From: Nitrospirales bacterium
GTDB taxonomy: Bacteria; Nitrospirota; Nitrospiria; Nitrospirales; UBA8639
Reading direction: 5' to 3'
Assembly: GCA_021604105.1 (NCBI GenBank)
Contig: BQIW01000037.1
Coordinates: 1 to 42,224 of the forward strand
Length of the DNA: 42,224 bases
Notes under the pieces: generated by a model
The model's input: the letters and a program-made list of their open reading frames with translations, nothing else
Told to the model about the DNA's origin: nothing
Databases searched by the model: none
Translations under genes and position numbers: made by a program
Shown: in pieces, positions 22,861 to 31,395 of the stretch
Numbering within the stretch: the first letter of the stretch is position 1
How the letters are laid out: every line of letters starts with the position of its first letter

Positions 22861-25176
22861 GTGAAACAGTTTCTTTCTGTCTGTTCGTGGAATTGGTCAT
22901 GGCCAATCTTCGTCTTACTCTTGACCGCCCAAACCATTTTCAGCGTTTCCTCTCCAGCCCTTGCTGCATCACGCGACCCCTCTGCGATGACCCAAGAATC
23001 CCTTCTTCAGCAACAACAGGAATTGGAGGGGGAACTGGATCACATCAACAGCAGGTTAGAAGAAATCAGAAAACAACTTAGGGAATTAGATCACATACCT
23101 GCTTCCCAACAAACCGAGGAACAACGGCAGAAACAGGCGATACTCCAGGAGGAGGAAGTGGTGACACTCGAAGAAATGAGTATTGTCAGCACCCGGATTT
23201 TGAAACGTCCGGAAGGTCTGACACTCTCCTCCACCCCTCAATCGGAAACCGAATCCCAACCCACCCGAACGATGAAAGAATCCATGGAATCTCTTCCCGG
23301 CGTGGTACTCCGCCAGGCTAATGGACCCAGGGACTTCAGTATTTCCATTCGAGGATCCGGAATCAAAACGGCCTTTGCCATCCGGGATATCAAAGTCTAT
23401 GAAGATGGCTTTCAGCAAACGCAGTCGGATGGATTGTCACGCCTCGATATCCAGGACCCGTGGTTTATGAGATCGACCGAAGTGATCCGTGGAGCGGCCT
23501 CCTCACTGTATGACAATTATGCCCTGGGCGGAATGGTGCATTTTAAAACCCGACGGGGCAGTGACATCAATGGAGTCGAGGGGTTTTTTGCCGGAGGATC
23601 ATACGGATATAACAAACAGGCGGGCGCGTTCGGGCAACACTGGAAGAATCTTGATGTATCGTTATTTGCCAGTAACGCCGCTGAAAACGGGTATATCGAT
23701 CACAGTGGATATAATACCCAGACGTTGAATTTGAATTTCCGCTTCACCATTGACGAAAAACAGAGCCTGTACGTCAAAGCCATCACCAACTGGCTGGATA
23801 CGAAGGTGCCGACCCGGCTTACCAAGAGCCAATTTAATGCAAACGATCGTCAGGCCGGAACCGGAACGAAATCAAGGGATCAATCGCGTCTCGACCGCCG
23901 CACCATTATCGGATTAATGTATGAACGGCAGTTGACACCCAACCTCATCCTGACGACAGAAGGGGATTATGACGTCAAAGATATAAACCAGTATTTCAAT
24001 CAAATCTTCGATAATGTGAATACCAATTGGAAACACTATACCGATTTGCGCCACACCGGCCACATCTCTGACATGCCGCTGAACAGCTACCTCGGGTTCT
24101 TTATCAACAATATGGAACAGGAGGGGCAAACCTTTCAAAATTTGAATGACGGCCAAGGCACGCGCGGCACGTTGATCCAGAATAACCGGGGAACCATTCG
24201 AAATATCGGAGGACGATTCCGAGAAGAACTTACCTTCCTACCGAACTGGACCGTCGCCGCCGGTCTGGGTTTTGAACAGTCCATCGTGAGCATCCAGACG
24301 ATTAATTATACCAATGGGGAGGTCTCCAGCCGACCCAGCACCACCAAGACCTACTACAATTGGGCTCCTGAAATGTCCCTGACGTGGAGACCCAAAGCAG
24401 GCTATCGGCATTGGATCAGGGGTTCCACTGGATATGGCATCCCGCAATTCAGCAATTTGACTCGCAATCCGCTTACGGGTCTTCCCGGCTCCAATTTTGA
24501 CTTGGATCCCCAAAAAAATGTGAACGTGGAATTCGGTCATGAAGCCCAGCTTCATAATACCTTCAATATGCAACTTGTGGGATTCTGGATTTTCTTTCGC
24601 GATGAAATTATTTCGCAAAACATTTCAGGTACAAACACGGCCTCCGTCAATGCCGACTCTTCGGAGTATCGGGGTGTCGAGGTCTCCGCGGATTGGAGAC
24701 CGATACCCGGTTGGCAATTTCACGCTGCGTACACCCACATTGATGCCAAGTACATCAACTTCACAGACCGGTATCTAGTGAATGGCGTGGCCACCGAGGT
24801 CAAACAGGACGGCAATGACGTCCCCAACGTTCCTTCGGATGTCCTTAACATGAAGGCCATGTATGATGATGCGAAAAATGATTGGGGAGTCTGGCTTGAG
24901 TCTAATTATTACAATAGCTATTTCCTGAACAATGGCAATACCGTGGGAATTCCTTCCTACTGGATTCTAAACGTCAATTTTCACAAGACCTTTACCTTCA
25001 ACAATGATTGGTTTCGCTTTGCCAAGTTCTTTTTCGAAGTGAACAACATTGCGGACAAGACCTACGCAGCGTCAGGTCAGGTCGTGTCCGACGCGACACC
25101 CGACGCCAACAAACAACTGTTCTTTGCCGGGTATGGCCGCTCTTTTTACGGAGGTGTGACAATCGGAGTGTTCTAG
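22861..25176 (+). CDS. TonB-dependent outer-membrane receptor with N-terminal coiled coil
   Basis: A complete receptor of 771 residues starting at GTG 22861, with AAGGAG at good spacing. The signal peptide ends at SPALA (residue 35). Residues 48-98 form a Gln/Glu-rich heptad region (ELEGELDHINSRLEEIRKQL) that looks like a coiled coil; normal receptors go directly to the TonB box. VTLEEMSIVST (101-111) may be the TonB box. The plug follows (SLPGVVLRQANG, ISIRGSG, RGAASSLYDNYALGGMVHF) and then a 22-strand barrel ending in GVTIGVF. The fold resembles FecA/PupB siderophore receptors, but the ligand is unknown. It is the last gene of the BNR-TlpA-CTWACH cluster, 184 bases after the latter. Confidence 0.93.
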   Translation: MKQFLSVCSWNWSWPIFVLLLTAQTIFSVSSPALAASRDPSAMTQESLLQQQQELEGELDHINSRLEEIRKQLRELDHIPASQQTEEQRQKQAILQEEEVVTLEEMSIVSTRILKRPEGLTLSSTPQSETESQPTRTMKESMESLPGVVLRQANGPRDFSISIRGSGIKTAFAIRDIKVYEDGFQQTQSDGLSRLDIQDPWFMRSTEVIRGAASSLYDNYALGGMVHFKTRRGSDINGVEGFFAGGSYGYNKQAGAFGQHWKNLDVSLFASNAAENGYIDHSGYNTQTLNLNFRFTIDEKQSLYVKAITNWLDTKVPTRLTKSQFNANDRQAGTGTKSRDQSRLDRRTIIGLMYERQLTPNLILTTEGDYDVKDINQYFNQIFDNVNTNWKHYTDLRHTGHISDMPLNSYLGFFINNMEQEGQTFQNLNDGQGTRGTLIQNNRGTIRNIGGRFREELTFLPNWTVAAGLGFEQSIVSIQTINYTNGEVSSRPSTTKTYYNWAPEMSLTWRPKAGYRHWIRGSTGYGIPQFSNLTRNPLTGLPGSNFDLDPQKNVNVEFGHEAQLHNTFNMQLVGFWIFFRDEIISQNISGTNTASVNADSSEYRGVEVSADWRPIPGWQFHAAYTHIDAKYINFTDRYLVNGVATEVKQDGNDVPNVPSDVLNMKAMYDDAKNDWGVWLESNYYNSYFLNNGNTVGIPSYWILNVNFHKTFTFNNDWFRFAKFFFEVNNIADKTYAASGQVVSDATPDANKQLFFAGYGRSFYGGVTIGVF

Positions 25177-25203
25177 ATATTCAATGGTGGTTTTCAATGG
25201 ATA

Positions 25204-25244
25204 GGCCATGGGTGAGGGAGGCCGGAGTGCTCCCTCACCTGGCC
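25204..25244 (+). terminator. Hairpin after the TonB receptor
   Basis: GGTGAGGGAG (25211-25220) pairs with CTCCCTCACC (25230-25239), extended by GGCCA/TGGCC. It starts 28 bases after the stop. It lacks a T tract, so termination may depend on Rho. The rest of the gap to 25675 holds nothing I recognise. Confidence 0.55.
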
Positions 25245-25675
25245 GATCGTAATCCGATTGGCCTGCAGCCAATAGGTATGGAAGACGTGATCGGATGGAA
25301 CCAGAAATCGCCTGCATCAAACCTTCATCTTGATTTTCGCTCAAAAAACAAAAAGGCTTGTCATATCCAGTGACCCGCCTTTTCACATCTGTAATTGAAC
25401 GAGATCTAATGGGATTAATCCGTTACCAACATTCACCACCTTTTTCCTCACGATACGCCCCGTTCTACCTGCTACCCACATGTTGGTCATCATCCTTTAT
25501 GCCCCTTACATAACCTTTCCATTGAAAATGCTCTACCCGACAAACAATGTCAACTGCAAGCTACATTTGAGTCTGTGCAAAAAGGATTCTATATTCATAC
25601 CAGCGTCGCTCTGATGCCTGTACCATTGACCAGGCATAGATACCCTGAGCCTTTCATTGAATGCATTGGAAAATG

Positions 25676-25707
25676 TGTTGCATGCATGAGCAACCATCTG
25701 TAGACGG
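25676..25707 (+). promoter_or_regulatory. 32-nt conserved motif, copy 4
   Basis: One of the two best copies: TGTTGCATGC, then ATGAGCAACCATCTGTAGAC. It contains the inverted pair GTTGC/GCAAC. It lies about 330 bases upstream of the cupredoxin-like exported protein, in the same orientation. Between them I see no confident gene. Confidence 0.5.
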
Positions 25708-26033
25708 TTTTGGTGGCTAGTCCTATACTCTCCTCCAGTCAGACAGACCTTTATGTGGTTTTTATAACATGACGATCCATAAGGAAACCCTGACCAACGT
25801 TACAGCGTGTTGCTCTTTTGGATGGAAGGTGCAATAGGGAACCCTGACCCCCTAGGAAAGCCTTCTTCCTTCTGTGGAGAACGATCGGGATGGAGCCTGG
25901 TATCGCCTACCTCCGCTGTTCATCCCGGTCTTCACGGAACCTGAAACCTGCGCACGAAAGCATGAGATTCATGCCGATCCATGAATCTACAGACGTGATG
26001 TTCAATCACTATTTGGTTTCCAAAGGAGGATTT

Positions 26034-26531
26034 ATGATGCGTGGCTCTGTTATCATTTCAGGATTTATTTTGTTCGGTCTCCTGTGTGTCGGATCACCCG
26101 GGTTTGCGCTTCAATCGGGTGGCGTCGAAATCGGCGATCTCGAAACAGGCTCTGTAACAGGACAACCCTTTAAGCGTCTTGATGTAGATCTCGCATTTAC
26201 GGCGATGCAAATTTCCGGGAAAAATGCCTGGTACCCCCCGACAGCTATTCTTAGCCTTGTCGCAGGTGGAACGGGCGGACGAGCCGGACGACCGGTATTA
26301 TTTCAAGTGACCAATACACTGTCTACAGACTATACGTTTCATCTTTCAGCTGACTCGGCAATGGCCGGACCAACATCCTTAAATACCACCCTGGTTTTAA
26401 AACCAGGAGAAACAAAGTATATCGGCATACCAACGAGCGATTTGACCTATGTCACCGCCAATAATTTATTAATTTATGGCAATCCAGCAGACCAGGGAGG
26501 CCTATCCGGCCAATTACTGATTATTCGATAA
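26034..26531 (+). CDS. Exported protein with cupredoxin-like fold
   Basis: The start at 26034 (or the adjacent ATG at 26037) is chosen for AAAGGAGG just upstream; the frame is open from 25890. The 165-residue protein has a signal peptide ending in FALQ. RPVLFQVTNTLSTDYTFHLS and VLKPGETKYIGIPTSDL recall the beta-sandwich of cupredoxin-like domains, but there is no Cys and only one His in that region, so a type-1 copper site is absent. A strong terminator follows 30 bases after the stop, so the gene seems monocistronic. Copy 4 of the 32-nt motif lies upstream. The function is unknown. Confidence 0.75.
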   Translation: MMRGSVIISGFILFGLLCVGSPGFALQSGGVEIGDLETGSVTGQPFKRLDVDLAFTAMQISGKNAWYPPTAILSLVAGGTGGRAGRPVLFQVTNTLSTDYTFHLSADSAMAGPTSLNTTLVLKPGETKYIGIPTSDLTYVTANNLLIYGNPADQGGLSGQLLIIR

Positions 26532-26560
26532 GTCCGGGTTCCGGCAACCGACTTACAGTA

Positions 26561-26599
26561 AAAAAGCCCTGCCTTCATGATGAAAAGCAGGGCTTTTTT
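26561..26599 (+). terminator. Intrinsic terminator after the cupredoxin-like gene
   Basis: AAAAAGCCCTGC pairs with GCAGGGCTTTTTT around a 14-nt loop. The T run ends the + strand transcript; by symmetry it would also work on the minus strand. Confidence 0.9.
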
Positions 26600-26816
26600 G
26601 CGTGAGTGGCAGAAGGTCATCGCACATCAATAGAAGAAACCTCCCCTATCGAGGAGCCTATCTGTCAGGTGGACAATAGCCTCTGGCCCTGAGGCTTACT
26701 TTTTCCATTTCCCTGATTTAAATTCTAGAAAACCAGCAGGCAATACGATACAATTTTCAACCTGAGTTTTTCTGAATCTTCCCGATTGCAAACCCCTCGA
26801 CTGAAAGAAGATCCTC

Positions 26817-27893
26817 ATGGTCAATCCAAGTCATGGCATTCTATTCCGCGCTAAGTCACAAAACATCACGTGGCAGAGAATGCTCCTATGCCTTATATTC
26901 CTCTGGCCCCTGCCAGCCTTCGGGCACCAGGCCGGAAATTTGTATCGGGATGCCCTTTCAGCTATTGAAAATCAGAATTTCAAGACTGCCCAATCATTAC
27001 TCGAACAAGCCATCCAGGAATTTCCGGGTTTTCCTGAAGCCCATCATCTGTATGGTTTGGTGGATTTTCAACTGACTCAGCAACCTGAACGTGCGATTTC
27101 CTCCATTCAACAGGCCATCCGCCTAAACCCGAATTTAGCTCAAGCGCAGTATGATTTGGCGCTACTCTTTATCAAGCAAGATCATATAGAAGAAGCTCAA
27201 AAAGCGGTTCAGCAAGCCCTCGCTATCTATCCGCGTTTTTGGGAGGCTCGGCTTACACTCGCTAAACTATTGGACAAGCAGGAACTCACGGATCAGGCTA
27301 TTGAGGAATACCAGACAGTTCTAACCCAACAACCCTACCAAGAAGAAGCGCTGTTTCATCTGGCTACTCGGTTTATGCAAGGTCAAGATTACGACCAAGC
27401 ACAGCTCCTGCTTACCCTATTGACAGAACACCATCCCCATAAAACGGACGGATGGTTATTGCTTGGCCGGATTGCTGAACGGCAGAATCAACCCCAACAG
27501 GCCTTACAGGCTTACCAACACGTCATTCAAGCCAATCCAGAACATTCGGAAGCCCACTACAATCTTGGATTTCTTTACCAACAGCAAGGGAACCTACAGA
27601 AAGCCATCGAACATTTCCGACGCGTCAGTGAACTCAGGCCTCAGGATGCGGAGGCTTTCCTCAATCTTGGAGTCCTCTTTGCAGGAAACCAACAGTTCGG
27701 GGAGGCAGAACAAGCATACAAAGCGGGAATCGCCTTGCAACCAGATTCCCTGGAAGGCCATTTCAATCTTGGAGCCTTTTACGAATTCCACAAGCAGGAT
27801 CTCACTCAAGCACAAATCCACTACCAGAAATACCTTGCTCTTGGCGGAACAGATACACGAATCCAACAATTGCTTAACCAACTAGAGCAATAG
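26817..27893 (+). CDS. Exported TPR-repeat protein
   Basis: A 358-residue protein. A hydrophobic segment near residues 20-36 (MLLCLIFLWPLPAFG) is a signal sequence. The rest is about nine tetratricopeptide repeats with the W/L-G-Y-A-F-A-P pattern, for example EAHYNLGFLYQQQGNLQKAIEHFRRVSELRP and the units before and after it. TPR arrays bind partner proteins and occur beside Tad pilus genes (TadD type). The VWA/TadE cluster begins 480 bases downstream on the same strand, so a role in that assembly is possible but not shown. The start is the first ATG; a later Met22 is an alternative. Confidence 0.85.
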   Translation: MVNPSHGILFRAKSQNITWQRMLLCLIFLWPLPAFGHQAGNLYRDALSAIENQNFKTAQSLLEQAIQEFPGFPEAHHLYGLVDFQLTQQPERAISSIQQAIRLNPNLAQAQYDLALLFIKQDHIEEAQKAVQQALAIYPRFWEARLTLAKLLDKQELTDQAIEEYQTVLTQQPYQEEALFHLATRFMQGQDYDQAQLLLTLLTEHHPHKTDGWLLLGRIAERQNQPQQALQAYQHVIQANPEHSEAHYNLGFLYQQQGNLQKAIEHFRRVSELRPQDAEAFLNLGVLFAGNQQFGEAEQAYKAGIALQPDSLEGHFNLGAFYEFHKQDLTQAQIHYQKYLALGGTDTRIQQLLNQLEQ

Positions 27894-28372
27894 AATATTC
27901 CCATCTGTTTAAGAAATTCCCCGAATTCTTCATCAGGACCGCTCCTGTCAATGATTTGATATCCCCTCATTTCCTGAGTCTTCCCAATATTCTTTCTCCT
28001 TAAGGATCATGGGCTTCGGTCATTGACACTTTGACCCTCAAGGCTAATCCGAAGCAATTGCATTTCCTCACTCCATGTCTTTGATCCACGGCTGTAACCC
28101 GCTGAGCACTATGGCCCATTGATTATGGACGGAATGTCCAGGTGTTTCCAAAAAAATCTGTTCTAAAGATTCGAAAAGTACAAACTTTCTATCATAACGA
28201 CACACAAATTCTAGAAACCCAGCCATTCGTAAATTTTTTCAATTGGCAAGTTTTTCAATTTTCAGTCGATATTCTCCTACCAAAGAACCTCCGCCTTGTA
28301 TTAATGAAAAATAAATCAGTTGGTGTGAGGTTTGTGAGGTTATTGATCCTTTTATCCAGGGAGACATGGAAA
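27894..28372. other. A/T-rich gene-free stretch before the Tad-like cluster
   Basis: A frame is open from 28142 into the VWA gene, but it lacks a ribosome site and its residues look non-coding, so I treat it as leader. The last 150 bases are markedly A/T-rich and probably hold the promoter of the cluster. No hairpin or repeat is evident. Confidence 0.45.
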
Positions 28373-29692
28373 ATGGGACGCAATTCAATCAAGGGGATAC
28401 AGAATCCGTTACGAAACCAACACGGGGCATACATCCTGATTACCGGCATCGCTGTTGTGGTCCTGTTTGGATTTGCAGCCCTGGGCATTGAAGTCGGACG
28501 GTGGTATGCCATCCAGGGAGAAATGAGTAAAGCCATTGATGGGGCCGCCTTTGCGGGGGCCAAGAATGTCAACAACCCGAATATTACCGATTTACACGGG
28601 TTTGTCGAACAAGTGGCTCAAGCCAACTTCCCTCCAGGACTGTTAGGAACTGACGCACCAACGTTTGTGGTCTCCGACGACGGAAACGGAAAAGTCACGG
28701 TGCAAGGTAACACGAACTCCATCAATTCACTTTCGAGAGTGGTTGGGGGAGGCCACGACACGACCGCTATTGCTGCCGACGGATCCGCAAAACTTCGTAA
28801 CGCGGAAATCGCCTTAGTTCTCGACGTGTCGGGGTCGATGGGAGGCAGCCCCATTAGCGATCTGAAAGATGGGGCTAAGAGCTTCGTAGAAAACTTCACC
28901 GATCAACAAGCTGATAATAGATTTGCATTATTGACCTTTGCCACAGGGGTCCAAAAACCATTCCCTATGGACCACGGATACGTCTCCCCCATGACTTCAG
29001 CCATTAATGGACTTAGTGCGTCAGGGGGAACCAATGCCGAAGATGCGTTAGCCCAAGCCCTGACCCTTCCCTGGTCCGATCAATCCGGGGTTCCCGCGAA
29101 TGAACGCACCAAACAAGTTGTCATTTTTTTCTCGGATGGAAATCCATCAGCCTTCCGAGGCCAATTTAAACATGAAGGGGTGACTTTTGATGGAGTGGCG
29201 GCTTTGGACGGAGGCTATGCCAGTGTTTATAGTTATATGGGGTATCCCGACCCACAGGCATCCTACGATAGTTCATTTTATGTCAATTTTACCGGTGATG
29301 GAAAAAAAACAGGAACATCTTGTTCCCAGAGAAAGTTTGGTAGCACATGGTATTACTCGGTCAAATGGGACATTTTCCAAGATAGCACATATGGATTGAA
29401 TAGCTTCGGCCCAACTTACGGGATGGATACTGAACACTGTGGTATGACCAATCCCACACCCTTGGGAGACTATGTGAACTACCTGGTTCGTCAAATGGCC
29501 ATAGACAATGCCCAGGCCATCAAAAACAACGGAATTGAAATTTATACCATCGGCTTGGGGAATATAGACCAAAACTTCTTGAGTGCTCTCTCCAGTGGAC
29601 CAAAATTTGTCTATTACACCCCGGATTCATCAGAACTTGAAGGGATTTTCCAACAAATTGCTAATATTCTCAAACTCGTCCTTATTAGTTAG
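28373..29692 (+). CDS. TadG-like protein with von Willebrand factor A domain
   Basis: The start at 28373 follows AGGGAG at nine bases. The product of 439 residues begins with a TadE/TadG-type N-terminus: a short basic segment, NQHGAYILITGIAVVVLFGFAALGIEVGRW (a single helix with an acidic residue after it) and AIDGAAFAGAK. The VWA domain follows, with the metal-ion-dependent adhesion motif DVSGSMG (DxSxS) and FFSDGNPS. Proteins of this kind are exported with the Tad apparatus and act as surface adhesins or assembly factors. The C-terminal part has four Cys. It heads a cluster with two TadE-like genes. No TadA ATPase, TadB/C or Flp pilin is in the window. Confidence 0.88.
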   Translation: MGRNSIKGIQNPLRNQHGAYILITGIAVVVLFGFAALGIEVGRWYAIQGEMSKAIDGAAFAGAKNVNNPNITDLHGFVEQVAQANFPPGLLGTDAPTFVVSDDGNGKVTVQGNTNSINSLSRVVGGGHDTTAIAADGSAKLRNAEIALVLDVSGSMGGSPISDLKDGAKSFVENFTDQQADNRFALLTFATGVQKPFPMDHGYVSPMTSAINGLSASGGTNAEDALAQALTLPWSDQSGVPANERTKQVVIFFSDGNPSAFRGQFKHEGVTFDGVAALDGGYASVYSYMGYPDPQASYDSSFYVNFTGDGKKTGTSCSQRKFGSTWYYSVKWDIFQDSTYGLNSFGPTYGMDTEHCGMTNPTPLGDYVNYLVRQMAIDNAQAIKNNGIEIYTIGLGNIDQNFLSALSSGPKFVYYTPDSSELEGIFQQIANILKLVLIS

Positions 29693-29769
29693 GCAACCAC
29701 GATGCCACACGATTGCAGACACAACACGCGGGCCGGGGATGATAAATCCACATGCAGGAGGGTTCCCCA

Positions 29770-30303
29770 ATGAACAGTTTGATCAGGTCTTTTCGGAAAC
29801 TGATGTCTCCTTGCCAGACCGAATCGGGAATCTCGGCTGTGGAAGTGGGAGCAACCATGCTGGTGTTCCTCACCGCTCTCCTTGCCGTAGCGGAAATGGG
29901 TTGGTTTTTTGTGCACCAGAATACTCTCACGTCTGCAGTACGAGAGGGCATTCGTATTGGAACTGTTGGTGCAACTTCAGTCGATGGCAATGGGAATGCC
30001 TTATCCCGTGAAAATTCAATAAAACAGGCGATTCACCAAAGCGCCTCAGCGGTCATGGACATTGACCCGTCGCAAATTTTCATTTTCCCCGTCGATGCCG
30101 ATTGGACCGATCCCGACGATCCGGCTGTCGTAGCAACCGCTAGCGCCGGTGGTGCAGGAGCGTTTATGCGAGTCCGGGTAAATTTCACCCATCAATTTTT
30201 CACACAATTGATTGGTGGATTATTTGGACCAGGAGATTCCATTGTCATTTCGTCCGAGGGAACCTATCGCAATGAAAATTTTATCTTGGGAGGCGGCTCA
30301 TGA
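29770..30303 (+). CDS. TadE-like pseudopilin protein (1)
   Basis: The start at 29770 is chosen for GGAGGG at good spacing. The 177-residue protein has a basic lead of about 18 residues, then ISAVEVGATMLVFLTALLAVAEMGWFFVHQNTLTSAVREGIRIG, the TadE signature, in which a Glu sits early in the single hydrophobic helix, as in pseudopilins. The rest is a soluble exported domain. TadE and TadF are minor components of the Flp/Tad pilus system. It lies 77 bases after the VWA gene and overlaps the next TadE-like gene. Confidence 0.85.
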   Translation: MNSLIRSFRKLMSPCQTESGISAVEVGATMLVFLTALLAVAEMGWFFVHQNTLTSAVREGIRIGTVGATSVDGNGNALSRENSIKQAIHQSASAVMDIDPSQIFIFPVDADWTDPDDPAVVATASAGGAGAFMRVRVNFTHQFFTQLIGGLFGPGDSIVISSEGTYRNENFILGGGS

Positions 30304-30878
30304 TGGCATCCCTATTACAGCCTGGGCAAAATGAACGGGGAACCGCTTCCATCGAACTTGCTTTTTCCCTCATGATTTTCCTCTTCGTCGCATTTGGAAT
30401 CGTTGAATATGGAAGCATCATCAATGAACGCAATGCTCTCACACAGCTAGCAAGGGAAGGTGCAAGCCTCGCCTCGCGAAATTTGACGACCAGTCAGAAC
30501 ATGATGGACCTTCTCGGCTCAACCGACAATGCACTAGACTTTAAAAACCAGCCATCCAAATATCGTATTTACTTAGCCCAAATCACCGCTGGGACCGTCG
30601 CGAACAATAACCCCTCCTGTGCGGTTGTTGAAAAGGGAGGCTTAAACGGCTCAGGTGTAGCAGCTCCAGCACTTCCGAATTGTGATTTGCCGCAAAATCT
30701 TTACGACTATTTGGTGTATGTTCCCGGCACCGGTGCAATAGTACAACAATTTACCGTATTAAAGGTCTATTATGAACATGACCCGATAACCCCGCTCGGA
30801 GCATTAGCCACGCAATTTGGATGGGGGGCAGGCAGCGTGGGGAATAGTGTGACCCTGTTCAGCCAAGCGATTTTTTGA
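30300..30878 (+). CDS. TadE-like pseudopilin protein (2)
   Basis: A 192-residue protein starting four bases inside the previous gene (ATGATG over the TGA), so translation is coupled. NERGTASIELAFSLMIFLFVAFGIVEYGSIINERNALTQLAREGA is the TadE motif with the early Glu. The C-terminal domain has two Cys (CAVV, NCDLP) that could form a disulfide. It closes the VWA-TadE-TadE cluster; no terminator is obvious. Confidence 0.85.
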   Translation: MMASLLQPGQNERGTASIELAFSLMIFLFVAFGIVEYGSIINERNALTQLAREGASLASRNLTTSQNMMDLLGSTDNALDFKNQPSKYRIYLAQITAGTVANNNPSCAVVEKGGLNGSGVAAPALPNCDLPQNLYDYLVYVPGTGAIVQQFTVLKVYYEHDPITPLGALATQFGWGAGSVGNSVTLFSQAIF

Positions 30879-31124
30879 CCAATGACTCAAAAGTCTGTTC
30901 TCATAACATCTTCCCGCACCATAGACTTTTAGGTTGAATAATACAGCAATCTATCCTACAGACTTGCGAAGCAATCAGGCCGGGCCAACACACCCTTCAC
31001 AGTCGTTCTTCTCATGCCTTCCATTGTTAAGGAACGAGGGTTGGTATAGGGGAGTGTTGAATAATAAGGATGTTCAAGGGCAAATTTGCGCAGGATGAGA
31101 TTCCTCATCAAAGGCTCCGGGTCG

Positions 31125-31258
31125 GTTCAAAAAAGCATGCCCTGAGGCTTCCCGAAGGGTCCGTCCAGCCAGGCCGCAGCCGTTTTTCCGCGCGGAGCGT
31201 ACGCTGAGTACGTGAGCACGGGAAAAGGGCGAGAACGCCGCTGGCGGCTTTTTTCAAC
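31125..31258. repeat. 134-bp palindrome-rich element with 12-bp inverted ends
   Basis: GTTCAAAAAAGC at the left and GCTTTTTTCAAC at the right are inverted copies with one mismatch. The interior is G/C-rich, unlike its surroundings, and contains GCCGCTGGCGGC before the T6. It codes for nothing and looks like a MITE- or REP-type intergenic element, perhaps acting as a terminator for the TadE cluster. The rest of 30879-31395 shows nothing I can name. Confidence 0.5.
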
Positions 31259-31395
31259 AGACCCTTCTGATTATCAGGATAAAATTTCTGACTGGAGGAT
31301 TGACTACCCCTTAAAGCCATTCAATCACTGTCCAAATCTCCTACAGCGGCAGCATATCGCGATAATCGAGACACCTTCGCTTCCCAATTTTTGGT

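Noticed and set aside
3024-25707. The 32-nt repeats as a CRISPR array
   Set aside because: Copies are kilobases apart, imperfect, and there are no regular spacers or cas genes.
26034-26531. Cupredoxin-like protein as a blue copper protein
   Set aside because: It has no Cys ligand and only one His in the fold region, so a type-1 copper site cannot form.
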